A stretch of 60,000 nucleotides of DNA, from assembly GCA_914767715.1 (NCBI GenBank), contig OU612075.1, positions 18,168,001-18,228,000 on the forward strand. The letters run 5' to 3'. Shown here piece by piece: positions 47,301 through 57,417 of the stretch. The stretch's first letter is position 1; the number at the start of each line of letters is the position of its first letter. The DNA is from Membranipora membranacea (taxonomy: Eukaryota; Bryozoa; Gymnolaemata; Cheilostomatida; Membraniporidae). Under the pieces are notes generated by a model that made no database searches, was not told where the DNA came from, and worked only from the letters and a program-made list of their open reading frames with translations. Both the position numbers and the translations under genes were made by a program.

Positions 47301-48031
47301 AAGGGGCAATATCAACCGAGATTCGACGCAGTAATAGAAAAGTATGGGCGGATTAGGGATGCAGTATTAGAACAGCCTTTCCTCATTGGCTCTGGAATTA
47401 TTTTGCCGGAGCTCAACACTCATACTCTAAGGACCTGGTTAGTGTTCGGGTACAGCAATTGATCATTTACCCACAATGGCGTTTGGAGTTCCAGGAGTGC
47501 ACCAGTCACAAAGACAACTTCTTATTTGTAAACGGACATGTTTCATTCTTATGATAAGCTATTGTTGTTAACCATTTTTATTATGTATGATTACATTCAA
47601 ACTGGGCAAACTTTCATTTTTGTTTTAGGCATAATTCTCGTGAGAAGCGTCAGAATGTGAGAATGCTGGCTTCTGCAGCCCAGTTGCCGCCAAGGCACAG
47701 GATTGCATCAGGTCCCCTTCCGGCAGCAGTATCACGGCAGCCAATACTACCATCAACTGCAATCCAACTTACTTTTCAACCAGTCGCTCCAGTGCAACAA
47801 AGTGCTCTCGTTGGTCGCGAGCCAAAGCAGACGGCACGCTATCGCTCGGAGAAGCTCGACAAGGAGGACCCACTCCGCAAACGTATTGTTAAGTATAGCT
47901 ACTCATGTAAACACTGTGGTAACCCGAAGACCATACAACATGGTCATCGGCAACCTCGTGGTGGGCTATGGTATTGTCCAAAATTTGGGGATTTTGTGGC
48001 ATGGAAAAAGAGCCAAGGCCTCGACAATTGA
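44397..48031 (+). pseudogene. Mobile-element-like gene with 11 coding minisatellite repeats and one frameshift
   Basis: Five plus-strand exons fit: about 44397-44553 (5' border uncertain), 44854-46463, 46736-46977, 47196-47437 and 47629-48031, with phases 1, 0, 2 and 2 agreeing. Exon 1 into 2 reads PAPYTGELIGMEYLLSQTG. Exon 2 holds a 32-aa repeat. Exon 3 begins VYGDDHGIPGYNHVCSLADK. Exon 4 reads RLVEAVAIRLCSQF and then needs a one-base shift at the C run near 47289-47293 to continue as GQYQPRFDAVIEKYGRIRDA to TLRTW. Exon 5 ends in a zinc-binding-like CKHCGNPKTIQHGH...WYC. I recall this block order from large transposon-associated proteins of fish and marine invertebrates but cannot name the family. 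A proper N-terminus is missing and a retroelement fragment abuts it, so it is probably a truncated copy. The frameshift may be real or a base-call error. Confidence 0.6.
45142..46197 (+). repeat. Coding minisatellite, 11 copies of 96 bp
   Basis: GCAGATGTCTCCGTTACGTC recurs at exact 96-bp spacing from 45162 to 46122. Each unit encodes 32 residues (SADVSVTSHTSS, then SAGLPVVSRPPP, then ST and QLQ). Only a few positions vary: Ile/Leu after STA, Val/Phe in PVV, and SR/SW/CR. Because the period is a multiple of three, a second frame is also free of stops across the array and is not a gene. Confidence 0.95.
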
Positions 48032-48069
48032 TAATCACTCAAATATTTTTGTGCATGACTAATTTGTAT

Positions 48070-48900
48070 CAATTACGCATTATTTATATACCCGCATTTG
48101 GTCTCAGTCCACACAAATAGTTTTGTGCATGTCTTATATGTATCAATCTACGCTGTCGTGCATTTATATAGTTATATCATCTGTAGTTGGTTTTTGTGCA
48201 TCCTGTGTATCAAACTACGCTGTTGCAGAATTTATATATTTATATCCTCTGCATACTACATGAATAATTTTGTATGCTAAGCGCGCCAGTTGTTTCTACA
48301 TCCAGTCAGTTATCAGCACACACATGGAATAAGTTCATTAGATGACATACCATGACATTTTCCTCGGTGCTCTGTAGAAATAGAAATTCATGGTCTAGTA
48401 TTATTTTGCATTACTATATCCTGCATTGGTCTCAAAACTACATGAATATTTTTGTGTATCTCTTATATGTATAAAACTACGCTGGTGCATTAACTATATC
48501 CCGCATTTGGTCTCAAAACTACATGAATATTTTTTGTGCATGTCTTATATGTATCAAACCACGCTGGTGTGTTAACTATATATCCTGCATTTGGTCTCAA
48601 AACTACATGAGTATTTTTTGTGCATGTCTTATATGTATCAAACTACGCTGGTGTGTTAACTATATCCTGCATTTGGTCTCAAAACTACATGAATATTTTT
48701 TGTGCATGTCTTATATGTATCAAACTACACTGTCGCTGCATTTATATTTTCATATCCTTGGCAGTTTTGTGTGTTTTGTTTCTACAACCAGTCAGCCAGC
48801 AACGGTTTTCTTCTACGAAGCTACTATCAAACTGCATGAATATTTTGCTAAATTATGTATCTACGTTGGTAAAGCATTTATATTTTTTTCGGTAGATCTC
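48070..48900. repeat. Diverged tandem repeat, period about 82-84 bp
   Basis: A unit containing TGTCTTATATGTATCAAAC and TTTGGTCTCAAAACTACATG recurs at about 48458, 48541, 48625 and 48707, with more diverged copies on both sides. It begins just after the stop of the mobile-element-like gene and may be that element's 3' tail. Long frames here arise from the repeat. Confidence 0.8.
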
Positions 48901-49216
48901 AAACTGCATGAATCTCTTTGTGCTATATTCAATTTATATGTCAGCGCTGTCGCAACATTTATATATATTTCTCAAGTGTTGTTACACAGAGCTCTACCTG
49001 AGCTCAACTGCATACTTTTCAGTAGTACATGCATTCACCTATATAGTACAAATAAGCATTATATTTTTCATGTAAAGTGTTATATTTTTCATGTTAAGTA
49101 TTATTTTCACATAAGGTTTCATTACAAATAAAAATTTGTTGAGAAAACTATATCAAGAGGGGAATCCCAAAAGTATTTATTTAATTGTCAAAAAGTGTGG
49201 TCAAATTGAAGAGTTC

Positions 49217-49312
49217 TTTCATCTTTTCTCTTCTTTTTTTTTTCTTCTCTTTTTCTCTTCCTCTTTCCCTCTTTTCTCTCCTTTTTCTCCTCCCCCTCTT
49301 TTCCCCCCTCCT
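49217..49312 (+). repeat. Polypyrimidine tract
   Basis: About 95 nt of almost pure C/T on the plus strand. Such tracts can form triplex DNA. No gene relation is seen. Confidence 0.85.
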
Positions 49313-49459
49313 AGAGAAGGTTATGCCCCAGATTTGGCGCTACTGTTTGCTTGATTGTTTACAAATTGTTTTCTATTTCTTAAACTTAATTGAATTAGAC
49401 TAATAGGGAAATAATACAATTCCCTACCTCCTCAGCTATGAAATACTCTCTAGTCTAAA

Positions 49460-49473
49460 CCCCCCCCCCCCCC
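49460..49473. repeat. Poly-C run (14 C)
   Basis: Homopolymer at the edge of the decayed retroelement segment. Its length is unreliable. Confidence 0.8.
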
Positions 49474-49639
49474 ACACGGATAATGATGGTATATTTATCC
49501 AAAAGTGCCCGTGATGTGGACGGTTTGGATTAAGTTGAAGGTAAGGTAAGGTAAGGTTAGTATTCTTCATTCTGTAATTAACATGCAAATTGAAGTCTAG
49601 GTTTGAAGTAACTTTTCTTAAGAAATTTAAAAAGGGTGT

Positions 49640-50250
49640 CACATTGTTTATTTATGCATAAACGGTACACAAGGTCTATGATCCGTTTTAAAATAGGCAC
49701 TATCAAGCTTTAAATAAAGTAGTTCTTTTGTACAATAGCAAAGGTTTAAATTGCTTGAAAGCATAAAAATCTTTGGCGTAACATCGCTATTTGCATGCCA
49801 TTTTAAATCGTGTAGAAACTATGTGCTTATGTATTTAAAATCAATGACTTTCTCTACAATGTTACCATATTTAAAAAGATAATCAAACTCATTGAAAGAT
49901 CTTCTAAAACTCACCATCATCTCTTATAAATAACTACTGTCAAGAAGATTCACTAATTTACGTTGCTCTACAGTTTGTACCACAGCATCACAATAATAGC
50001 CAGTCTGCTCTTTATAATTGACCAAGCCAATTAAAGCCGTATCATGTTATGTTAGGATGTGTTGCTCTTATTAATTTGGTATAATAATATTATACCGAAT
50101 TGCTTTATTGTTCTAGATATATTATATCTAGAACAATATAGGTGATAAAACACATCCTTGAAGGCATCCAATATATTATTATGATTTATGTCAAAATATA
50201 AGAATTAACACTCCCTACCTACTGCTGTCTATTGCTCAAAAAAGGTCTAA
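49640..50250 (-). pseudogene. Later part of a non-LTR reverse transcriptase, split off by the Harbinger element
   Basis: Reading the minus strand from 50246 gives FLSNRQQ, then GCLQGCVLSPILF (about 50107-50150), then DTALIGLVNY (about 50025-50055). KLVNLLDS and a decayed EMMVSFRRS (KTKE..VDFRR block) follow, then GNIVEKVIDFKY and RQRFLCF. This is the order of a CR1/L2/Rex-like reverse transcriptase and its thumb. Stops and frameshifts are frequent. The sequence starts at the outer edge of the left Harbinger terminal repeat and continues the fragment that ends at its right edge (57418 onward). Confidence 0.75.
50078..50137. repeat. Two adjacent perfect palindromes
   Basis: The 19-nt palindrome GGTATAATAATATTATACC spans 50078-50096. 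A 31-nt palindrome spans 50107-50137 (arms ATTGTTCTAGATATA, one-base centre). Both lie in the decayed retroelement just left of the Harbinger element, where about 25 residues of reverse transcriptase should be. Confidence 0.85.
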
Positions 50251-50560
50251 GCTGCGTTTACACGTTTGACAAATCGGCTAATAATAACAACTCCGACCCA
50301 GATTATGAATCTGCTCTATAATCGTTGTCTGTCAACATGTCAACGATACGCTATTTACACACTGTTCATGCCTAACCGATTTCAACGCAAACTTCCAACT
50401 CAACTTGTCTCTGATTGGCTAGTGAGACAACTAGTTGGTTTATTCAGTAGTAGTATTAGCTAGTGACTAGTTCATAGCTGGAGAGTGGAGACTGGAGACT
50501 CCTTCACTAGTCTCCCTAGTTGAAAGGTTACTGTTGTACCACTGAGACTGACAGAGAGTC

Positions 50561-53500
50561 ATGTATAATGATTCATCATCTGATGAAGATGCTATAATAG
50601 CAGCAGCAGCAGCAATAACTGTTATAACAGCAGTACAAGTTGCTGCTAAAGACAATGAAAGGGTGAGAGAAATATAATGATCATCATTACTTAAATACTT
50701 ACACTCATTTACCCCCAGAGTCCCAGACCCACGCACAGCACAGACAGCCTGGGACCAACAGGTTAGAGGCTGTCTGTTCACCCACTCCACACCACCCCAT
50801 CCCATGTACGAACTATGAAGCCCACAGGGAGAGACAACGGTGAGTCAACAACGCGCAAACTGGTGGCGCTCATGAGTGGGGCTATTATGTTTAATAGTAA
50901 TAATGTCTATGGTCATATATTATGTTAATATATACTATACTGTAATACTATTATATCTATGAATCACAGCGTAGACTCGGAATTGTATAGTCATCCATTT
51001 TTTAGGCAAGTGATATGAGAAAAGGAAAGCCGTGGGAGGGAGCAATCACATCGAGTAGACACACTCAAGGGGCCTACTATACCTTAGTACCTAAACTTAT
51101 TCGAGATACCACAACAGACGACCTAGCCGACAATCGAGTTGGAACATTTCGAAACTATTTCCGTCTTAGTACGACTGAATTTAATTATGTGCTAGACAAA
51201 ATAAGTCCGTTAATACAAAAACAGAACACAGAGATGAGGGAGTGTATAAACCCTGAAATGCGACTCATGATGACGCTGCGGTACCTGGCTACCGGATCGT
51301 CGATGACGTCCCTGCATTATGAGTGGTGCGTGTCGGTAGCAAGCTTGTCATCTATAATACCGGAAACATGTGCAGCCATCTATGACAGTCTGAAGCATGA
51401 GCTTCTTTCAACCCCAACTACTGTAGACGAATGGCTGGCGATCTCAAATACTCTCGAGGAAAATTGGAATTTCCCAAATGCGATAGGTTGGTGTACTAAT
51501 GTTCTAAATCTCGATGTTACTGTCCGATGAACGATTGCCCTTGATTATATGTTACCTATTATAAAATTATAGCTATATGTTTAGTTGTTTACTAAACTAT
51601 ATGATATTAAGTTCTTCACTTGTTTTACTCTTGCAGTGGCAGTACATGTGGGGCTGAAATTCAGCATCCGTGCATGCTTTGACCAAGCCTTGTTTTAGAC
51701 AAAGCGTTTTGAATGTGAAAATAATAATTAAACATATATATCACTAGTTATTAATTAATCATGTATGGCTTGCTCTAACTTTTAATGTCGCATAGGCCTA
51801 CTTCTCAACTTATCGTGTGCTAAATACTAATTTCTAAACAAAATATTGCATTTGTACACGATACACATGTTGTACTCATTTAGTGCAATGTTATACTCCT
51901 TTTATACCCATTATTATACACATAAAATACACTGTTGTCATACCAGACCACGGTTAATCCTATCAAGTCATAATAATTCATATCAGGTCATACTAAGTCA
52001 TATCAGACCATGCTAAATTACATACCAGGTCATAATAGTTCATATCGGGTCATACTAAGTCATAAATCATACCAGGTCATAATCATTCATATCAGGTCAC
52101 ACTATAATGCCAGACCTTGCTAAATTTCATACCAAGTCATAATAATTCATATCAGGACATACTAAGTCATATCATACCATGATAAATCATACCAAGTAAT
52201 ACTCATTCCTATCAAGTCATATCATACCTTGTCATAGCAGAGAAATTAAATGCGCATAGCGGAACAATTTTGGGGTCTTTTTATATTAGAAATGTATGTC
52301 ACATTAAACTGTGACATTGAATTCATTTGAAAATTAAAAATCATTAATTTTTGAGGTTGGGCGGTCTTTTAATTTGGTGTGACATTATTTATGTAGGTTT
52401 GTAATTGTAGGAGCAATCGACGGGAAACATTTGGTGACAACTAAGCCATACAATGCCGGCTCTGAATACCACAACTATAAAGGTCAGGAGTCGATCATAC
52501 TAATGGCCCTCTGTGACGCCAATTACAGGTGCGTAATTTTAATACAATGCCTCGCCTCAGCCCCGACGAGAGAGTAGTTTCGCTTGTCCTGTGACGGAGG
52601 GGGTGGACAACCTTATTCATATATTGACCATAGTGCTATGGCTTAGCTGGTGTAGTTTGAATGACCAGTTTGGTTGGTCAGGCTGCTCTTTATTTATTAT
52701 ATTATTTCCAAGTCCATTTTATATAATATTATACAACCATGACTTGGAAAGTTATACTGTTAATTTTGCACATGCGCGTGGTAATTCGAGAGCGGTTCTT
52801 TGCAGCCCTCAGACTGAAAATCGGGGAGTTGTGGCACCTTGTTATCACCAACTACTCTACTCTTTTGAAGAGGAGAGGAGTTGATAGCAATGTGCCACAA
52901 CTCCTCCGATTTGCAGTCTGAGGGCTTGTACTATGATAGCGGCAGTAGGAAAACAATATCAAAATATATGCTGGAAATTGGAAAGTTGTGCTATCTTTAT
53001 GGCATCGATTTGATACCCAATTCTTTTTGCAGTTTCACATTTGTCGATATCGGAGCGCAGGGAAGAGCTTCCGATGGAGGAGTATATGCTCGGTGCTCTT
53101 TAGACAGAGCAATACAGAATGGGGTCATTCAGTTGCCCCAAGATCGTAAGCCGGCAGGCTTTGACACAGCGTTGCCTTACTGTATGTTAGGAGATGAAGC
53201 GTTTCCATTAAAACCCTATCTCATGAGACCGTACCCGCAAAGAGTCCTGAACAAGCAGAAACGTGTAAGTTTTCTAACATGTAAAGCTTTGATCGTATTT
53301 GTCAAAGCCAATCAAACTACCTGTTTTCGTTTACTTTTGGATGGTTTTTTATAGTTTCAATCTAGCAAGAACCCGACTCCTGTCATCTTATCCAACTCTT
53401 CAAAAATTTAAACCTGTAGTTCTAATTGTAAATAGTCTTCACTTATAGATTTTCAACTACCGATTGTCACGGTGCAGACGGCTCATTGAGAATGCGTTCG

Positions 53501-54478
53501 GGATTTTATCATCAACCTGGAGGATTTTATACCGCAGGATCGATCTTGAACCTGACAAAGTTAAAGTCTTAGCTCTAGCGTGCTGCTGCTTACATAATCT
53601 CGTCAGGTAGCTACACAAATCTTATTATCACTAGGCTCGGGCTGTCCACGACCGGACTGCTATCATGGCCATGGTAGCAGTCTGGTCGTCAGCATTGAAC
53701 GACGAAATAATTTGACAATACCAAAACTTGAGTCAAATTTACTGTTTTTGATTTTAGTAATATTTTCTTTTGTTCGTTCAGGAAATCAAAGTCACCACCT
53801 GTTGGCGGAGGGGGTGGACAACCTTATTTATATATTGACCATAGTGCTATGGCTTAGCTGGTGTAGTTTGAATGACCAGTTTGGTTGGTCAGGCTGCTCT
53901 TTATTTATTATGTTATTTCCAAGCCCATTTTATATAATATTATACAACCATGACTTGGAAAGTTATACTGTTAATTTTGCACATGTGCGTGGTAATTCGA
54001 GAGCGGTTCTTTGCAGCCCTCAGACTGAAAATCGGGGAGTTGTGGCACCTTGTTATCATCAACTACTCTTTTGAAGAGGAGAGGAGTTGATAGCAATGTG
54101 CCACAACTCCTCCGATTTGCAGTCATTAGGCTCGGGCTGTCCACGACCGGACCGCTATCATGGCCATGGTAGCAGTCCGGTCGTAAGCATTGAAAGACGA
54201 AATAATTTGACAATACCAAAACTTGAGTCAAATTTACTGTTTTTGATTTTAGTAATATTTTCTTTTGTTCGTTCAGGAAATCAAAGTCACCACCTGTTGG
54301 CGGAGAACCAGAAGCAGAGCCGACAGAAACAACTACAGATGATGCTCTGCCCTCTATAGTTCGCAACGGAGATAGGCCTGGTGGAAGAGCGTCTGACATA
54401 AGGGAAAGCATTTGTGACTATGTTAATGGTGTTGGGGCTGTGCCTTGGCAGAACAGGATGGCCAATGTTGACGATTAG
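50561..54478 (+). CDS. PIF/Harbinger DDE transposase (HARBI1-like), six exons
   Basis: Exons 50561-50662, 51006-51486, 52411-52528, 53033-53264, 53449-53606 and 54277-54478 give 1293 nt (430 aa) with all phases consistent. Residues 1-34 form an acidic, Ala-rich start. Then come [11 protein letters not shown] and [12 protein letters not shown], the family N-terminal helices. The catalytic set looks complete: Asp198 in GAIDGKHL, Asp239 in [10 protein letters not shown], and Glu325 in [13 protein letters not shown]. The motif [16 protein letters not shown] and the CCCLHNLVR stretch are also standard. The first exon is the least certain; it may join other small exons between 50663 and 51005. The enzyme cuts and joins the terminal repeats at TWA targets. 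Intron 2 carries tandem repeats, and introns 3 and 5 carry inserted repeats. Splicing must remove all of these for activity. Confidence 0.88.
51950..52230. repeat. Diverged short tandem repeat in transposase intron 2
   Basis: Blocks such as CATATCAGGTCATACTAAGT and ATACCAGGTCATAATAATTC alternate for about 280 bp with many point differences. Non-coding. Confidence 0.8.
52594..52919. repeat. Inserted repeat, copy 1 (transposase intron 3)
   Basis: It starts near CGGAGGGGGTGGACAACC and ends near GATTTGCAGTC. It is about 97% identical by eye to 53806-54124. Its right half is a hairpin: CAGACTG, AATCGG and GAGTTGTGGCAC near 52810 are mirrored by GTGCCACAACTC and CAGTCTG near 52890-52920. Confidence 0.85.
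53631..54301. repeat. Segmental duplication holding a second inserted repeat and a decoy exon start
   Basis: 53631-53806 and 54125-54301 are near-identical (176-177 bp). Each contains the last part of intron 5, the acceptor (TTCGTTCAG) and the first codons of exon 6 up to GTTGGCGGA. The first copy is interrupted there by the inserted repeat (53806-54124). The second continues into the real exon. Splicing to the first acceptor (53781/53782) would give a truncated transposase. Confidence 0.85.
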
Positions 54479-54589
54479 GCTGATGAGTGTTACATTAGGG
54501 ATTAACTCCTGTTACTTGGTTGCAAATTTTATTTAAATTTTGAGAAAAATGTTAACAAATTATCCTTTATTTTATTAAAGATTTATAAA

Positions 54590-55060
54590 ACCTATAAAAA
54601 TAAAACAGCTTTAACTTCGAAAACCACAAACAGTTAACAGTTTTAGGTTTGAGATCCACGTGGAGTATTGAGTAAAATGTTTAACATCACCAATTTTATA
54701 ACCAATAAAATAAAGATGTTTGCTAAGAAAAATAAAAATAAAACAGCTTTAACTTCGAAAACCACAAACAGTTATCAGCCTTAGGTTTGAGATCCACATG
54801 GAGTATCGAGTAAAATGTTTAACATCACCAATTTTATAACCAATAAAATAAAGATGTTTGCTAAGAAAAATAAAAATAAAACAGCTTTAACTTCGAAAAC
54901 CACAAACAGTTATCAGCCTTAGGTTTGAGATCCACATGGAGTATCGAGTAAAATGTTTAACATCACCAATTTTATAACCAATAAAATAAAGATGTTTGCT
55001 AAGAAAAATAAAAATAAAACGTCTTTGATTTCAACAAATCAACAAACAGTTGTAAGCTTT
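54590..55060. repeat. 138-bp tandem repeat between the two Harbinger genes
   Basis: AAACAGCTTTAACTTCGAAA starts at 54603, 54741 and 54879, and a diverged fourth copy starts at 55017. The unit carries AATAAA motifs on the plus strand. It lies between the stop of the transposase (54478) and the convergent stop of the partner gene (55117), so both 3' untranslated regions probably end inside it. Confidence 0.92.
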
Positions 55061-55116
55061 ACGCTTGATATTCGAGTAGGCATACCAAGTATAATGTCTA
55101 AAGTAAAATGTAGGGT

Positions 55117-57179
55117 CTAGTGGTACCAATCCGCAGGGACGTTGTACGGAGAACTTGGAGAACTGATACTCGATAATGTAGTGAATTCTCCGGTGGTATC
55201 TGAAGACATCTGTTGCTGACGCTGCATGATTTCAGCAGGCCTATGTGGTACCACACTAGCAGTGATTGTTTGATTGTGAGATGGCAGGGCGGAGCTGTGT
55301 GACAGGGGCAAAAATTCAACCTGATTTATTGACTCCTGGATTTTTAACATTGCTGTACTCCGTAGGAAGTTTGTCGGCAGATTTCTCACCTGCGCAGCAA
55401 TCATGCACCCAAAATGATCATCCCGATCCATAGCTTTTCGACTGGCTTTGGTGTCAACCAATGTTTTAAGAGTGTTTGAAACGTCACCCATTAAGCTGGT
55501 TGGGTCCACAGTGTCAATGCGTCGTTTCCTTCCTCTGATACTATTTAAGGTAGAAGATTCTTTCTGAGCGTTTCTGCGAGCTTGGATACCATCATTTTGA
55601 AGAGCCGCCGCATGACTGGCATTTGCTGATCTGCTTGATACGCTAGGGGTGGGGCTCGTCACATTGTCCTTATCGCCAGCAACATCCTGAAAAGCATAAA
55701 CAACAAGTGTTATTTGGTAACCGCCCTCCACATATCCATTAATTGAAAGATGTTCTACGAAGACATAGAAACAGACATAGAAACATAGAAACATACGTAG
55801 ACATAGACATATATTCAGACATAGAAAATATAGACATCATCATAGACAAAGATCCTACATTATACATATATAAATAGACGGACTTGGACATATACATTGT
55901 CTATAGAGCATGGGACATATATAGACATATAGATAAACAGACATAGTCATAGACAGGCATATAAATATACATACAGATATGGGCCTACGTGGTTTCAGTA
56001 AAACTATGTGTCATGTTATCACCCTAGCTGGGATTGTTGGGGGTGTGAGATGGCATGGCGGTGTGTGACTGGCGAAATATACATTACACATACATAGACA
56101 GACATATAAATAGACGAAGACAGCCGCATGTGGCGGCTATTTCTCGTAAATACAAATACATCGTTGTCAAAGTACCTCTTCATGCTGTTGTTGGTTGTGA
56201 TTATTCCTGATAATAGATCCTTCCGTGTCGTCATCAACATCCACTGTTGGGGCCATAAAGTTTAGCTCCTGATAAAAGGGCCATGAAGGTGTATATGTTT
56301 CTTGGGTACTACTGCCACTCTTTTTAGACTCATTTACCTTTGTCCGCTCTTTTCTGTAGTATGTACGGATATTGGTATACTTTGCTTTACAGAGCTGGAC
56401 TGCAACAAACAAAACACTATATCATAACCTGTAGATTGAAGCATACGCTACGGCCATGTGAACGGACTTCCCACGCTCGGACTACTGGCTGACACTAAGG
56501 AGTTACATCTAGATGTAACTTTACATCTAGAGGTAACTCTGTTCTGGCACCCCACCCCTGCCAGCAGTTCAAGTGCGGGCAATGGGCAGTCTGGTCACAA
56601 GGCCCTTTCCTTTACACACATGCCCATCCCAAAGTGGAACAATTGAGTGAATGAGGCAATTTTTAACTCAATGATGGGGGCCAGTTTTATTGTTTCAAAT
56701 TCAAAATAATCACCATTTATTATATATATATACATTATATTATATGTTGTTGTATTTAATATTTGTGGAGGTTTGCATGAAAAGTAACTCCTTGGTTCCC
56801 CCTTGGTTACATTTGAATTTGATGGAATGTGCCCATGCCCCCTGAGTGGACACCCTACACTAGGACTGCTGGCACCACCCCAACTGTCTGATGGCCAGTC
56901 CTAGTGCAGGCAATCTCTATGCAAATAACAATAGATAACATTAAAAAAGGCATGCATGTTTATTTATATTTGACTTGTTCATAATATTTACTTACTAGTG
57001 GATTTCATTGCCACAGCAAGAGCTCTGTACTCATCTTTGGCTTTTTTGTGGTGGTCAGGTAACATATGATTCCATATATTGACCAGAGGCTCAAGTTGTT
57101 TAATGAATTCACCAGTATCAACATTTTTTAATAAATTTTTAACTTCTCCCTTGGCCACAACTTTATTTATATCTTCCAT
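55117..57179 (-). CDS. MADF-BESS DNA-binding protein of the Harbinger element
   Basis: Three minus-strand exons, 57179-56996, 56399-56176 and 55686-55117, give 978 nt (325 aa) with matching phases. The MADF (Myb/SANT-like) domain spans residues about 15-105 across the first intron: FIKQLEPLVNIWNHMLPDH, then KAKYTNIRTYYRKERTKV, KKSGSST and PSWPFYQELNFM. A basic GRKRR (about 188-192) is a likely nuclear signal. A BESS motif lies near 225-256 (DDHFGCMIAAQVRNLPTNF). In Harbinger elements the second protein binds the subterminal DNA and helps transposase nuclear entry. That role is inferred here from family and location. The start chosen is the ATG at 57179; a longer frame exists upstream only with a non-ATG start. 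Confidence 0.88.
55700..55990. repeat. Low-complexity AGACATA-type repeat
   Basis: Irregular repeats of AGACATAGAAACATA and related ATAGACATA units in the second intron of the MADF-BESS gene. Confidence 0.75.
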
Positions 57180-57261
57180 CTTGTCTGCCAAGTAACCCAG
57201 CACTGAATCACTGCTGTGCTGTTATTGGCTGAACCATTCATAATCGTTGAGATTTGTCTTT

Positions 57262-57284
57262 CACTTGTGACATTGTCACAAGTG
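57262..57284. promoter_or_regulatory. Subterminal palindrome of the Harbinger element (right end)
   Basis: A perfect 23-nt palindrome with arms CACTTGTGACA and a one-base centre. It is nested in the wider pair ATCGTT (57243) and AACGAT (57285). The left end has a weaker counterpart, ATCGTTG at 50321 and CAACGAT at 50341. These are candidate binding sites for the MADF-BESS protein or the transposase. Confidence 0.45.
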
Positions 57285-57417
57285 AACGATTTTGAACAAT
57301 ACAGATTTAAACACCGATTTAAACACAGATTAGCTGTTTACACGGTCAGTCAAATCGATGAACTGTGTCGGAGTTGTTATTATTAGCCGATCTGTCGCAC
57401 ATGTAAACGCAGCTTAA

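Larger units (their letters stand above)
50251..57414. mobile_element. Full-length PIF/Harbinger DNA transposon (about 7.2 kb)
   Basis: The terminal inverted repeats are 46 bp (50251-50296 and 57368-57413) with about four mismatches, beginning GCTGCGTTTACA. TAA lies directly outside both ends (50248-50250; 57415-57417, with one unmatched T inside the right copy), fitting the 3-bp TWA duplication of this superfamily. Inside are the two proteins typical of Harbinger: a DDE transposase (plus) and a MADF-BESS DNA-binding protein (minus), arranged convergently. A tandem repeat separates their 3' ends. The element is inserted in an older non-LTR retroelement, which confirms both borders. Confidence 0.9.

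Noticed and set aside
48523-49131. 202-codon open frame downstream of the mobile-element-like gene
   Set aside because: It is produced by the 82-84 bp non-coding tandem repeat. Its composition changes with the repeat and there is no splice support.
50467-50805. 112-codon minus frame at the left of the Harbinger element
   Set aside because: It is antisense to the transposase first exon, and its Ser/Ala/Ile runs come from the plus-strand GCA repeats.
51950-52230. Regularly spaced repeats resembling a CRISPR array
   Set aside because: Units are diverged, unequal in length and lie in a transposase intron of a eukaryotic genome.
53712-54074. 120-codon plus frame
   Set aside because: It is the decoy exon start in intron 5 running on into an inserted repeat. 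The real exon 6 begins at 54277.
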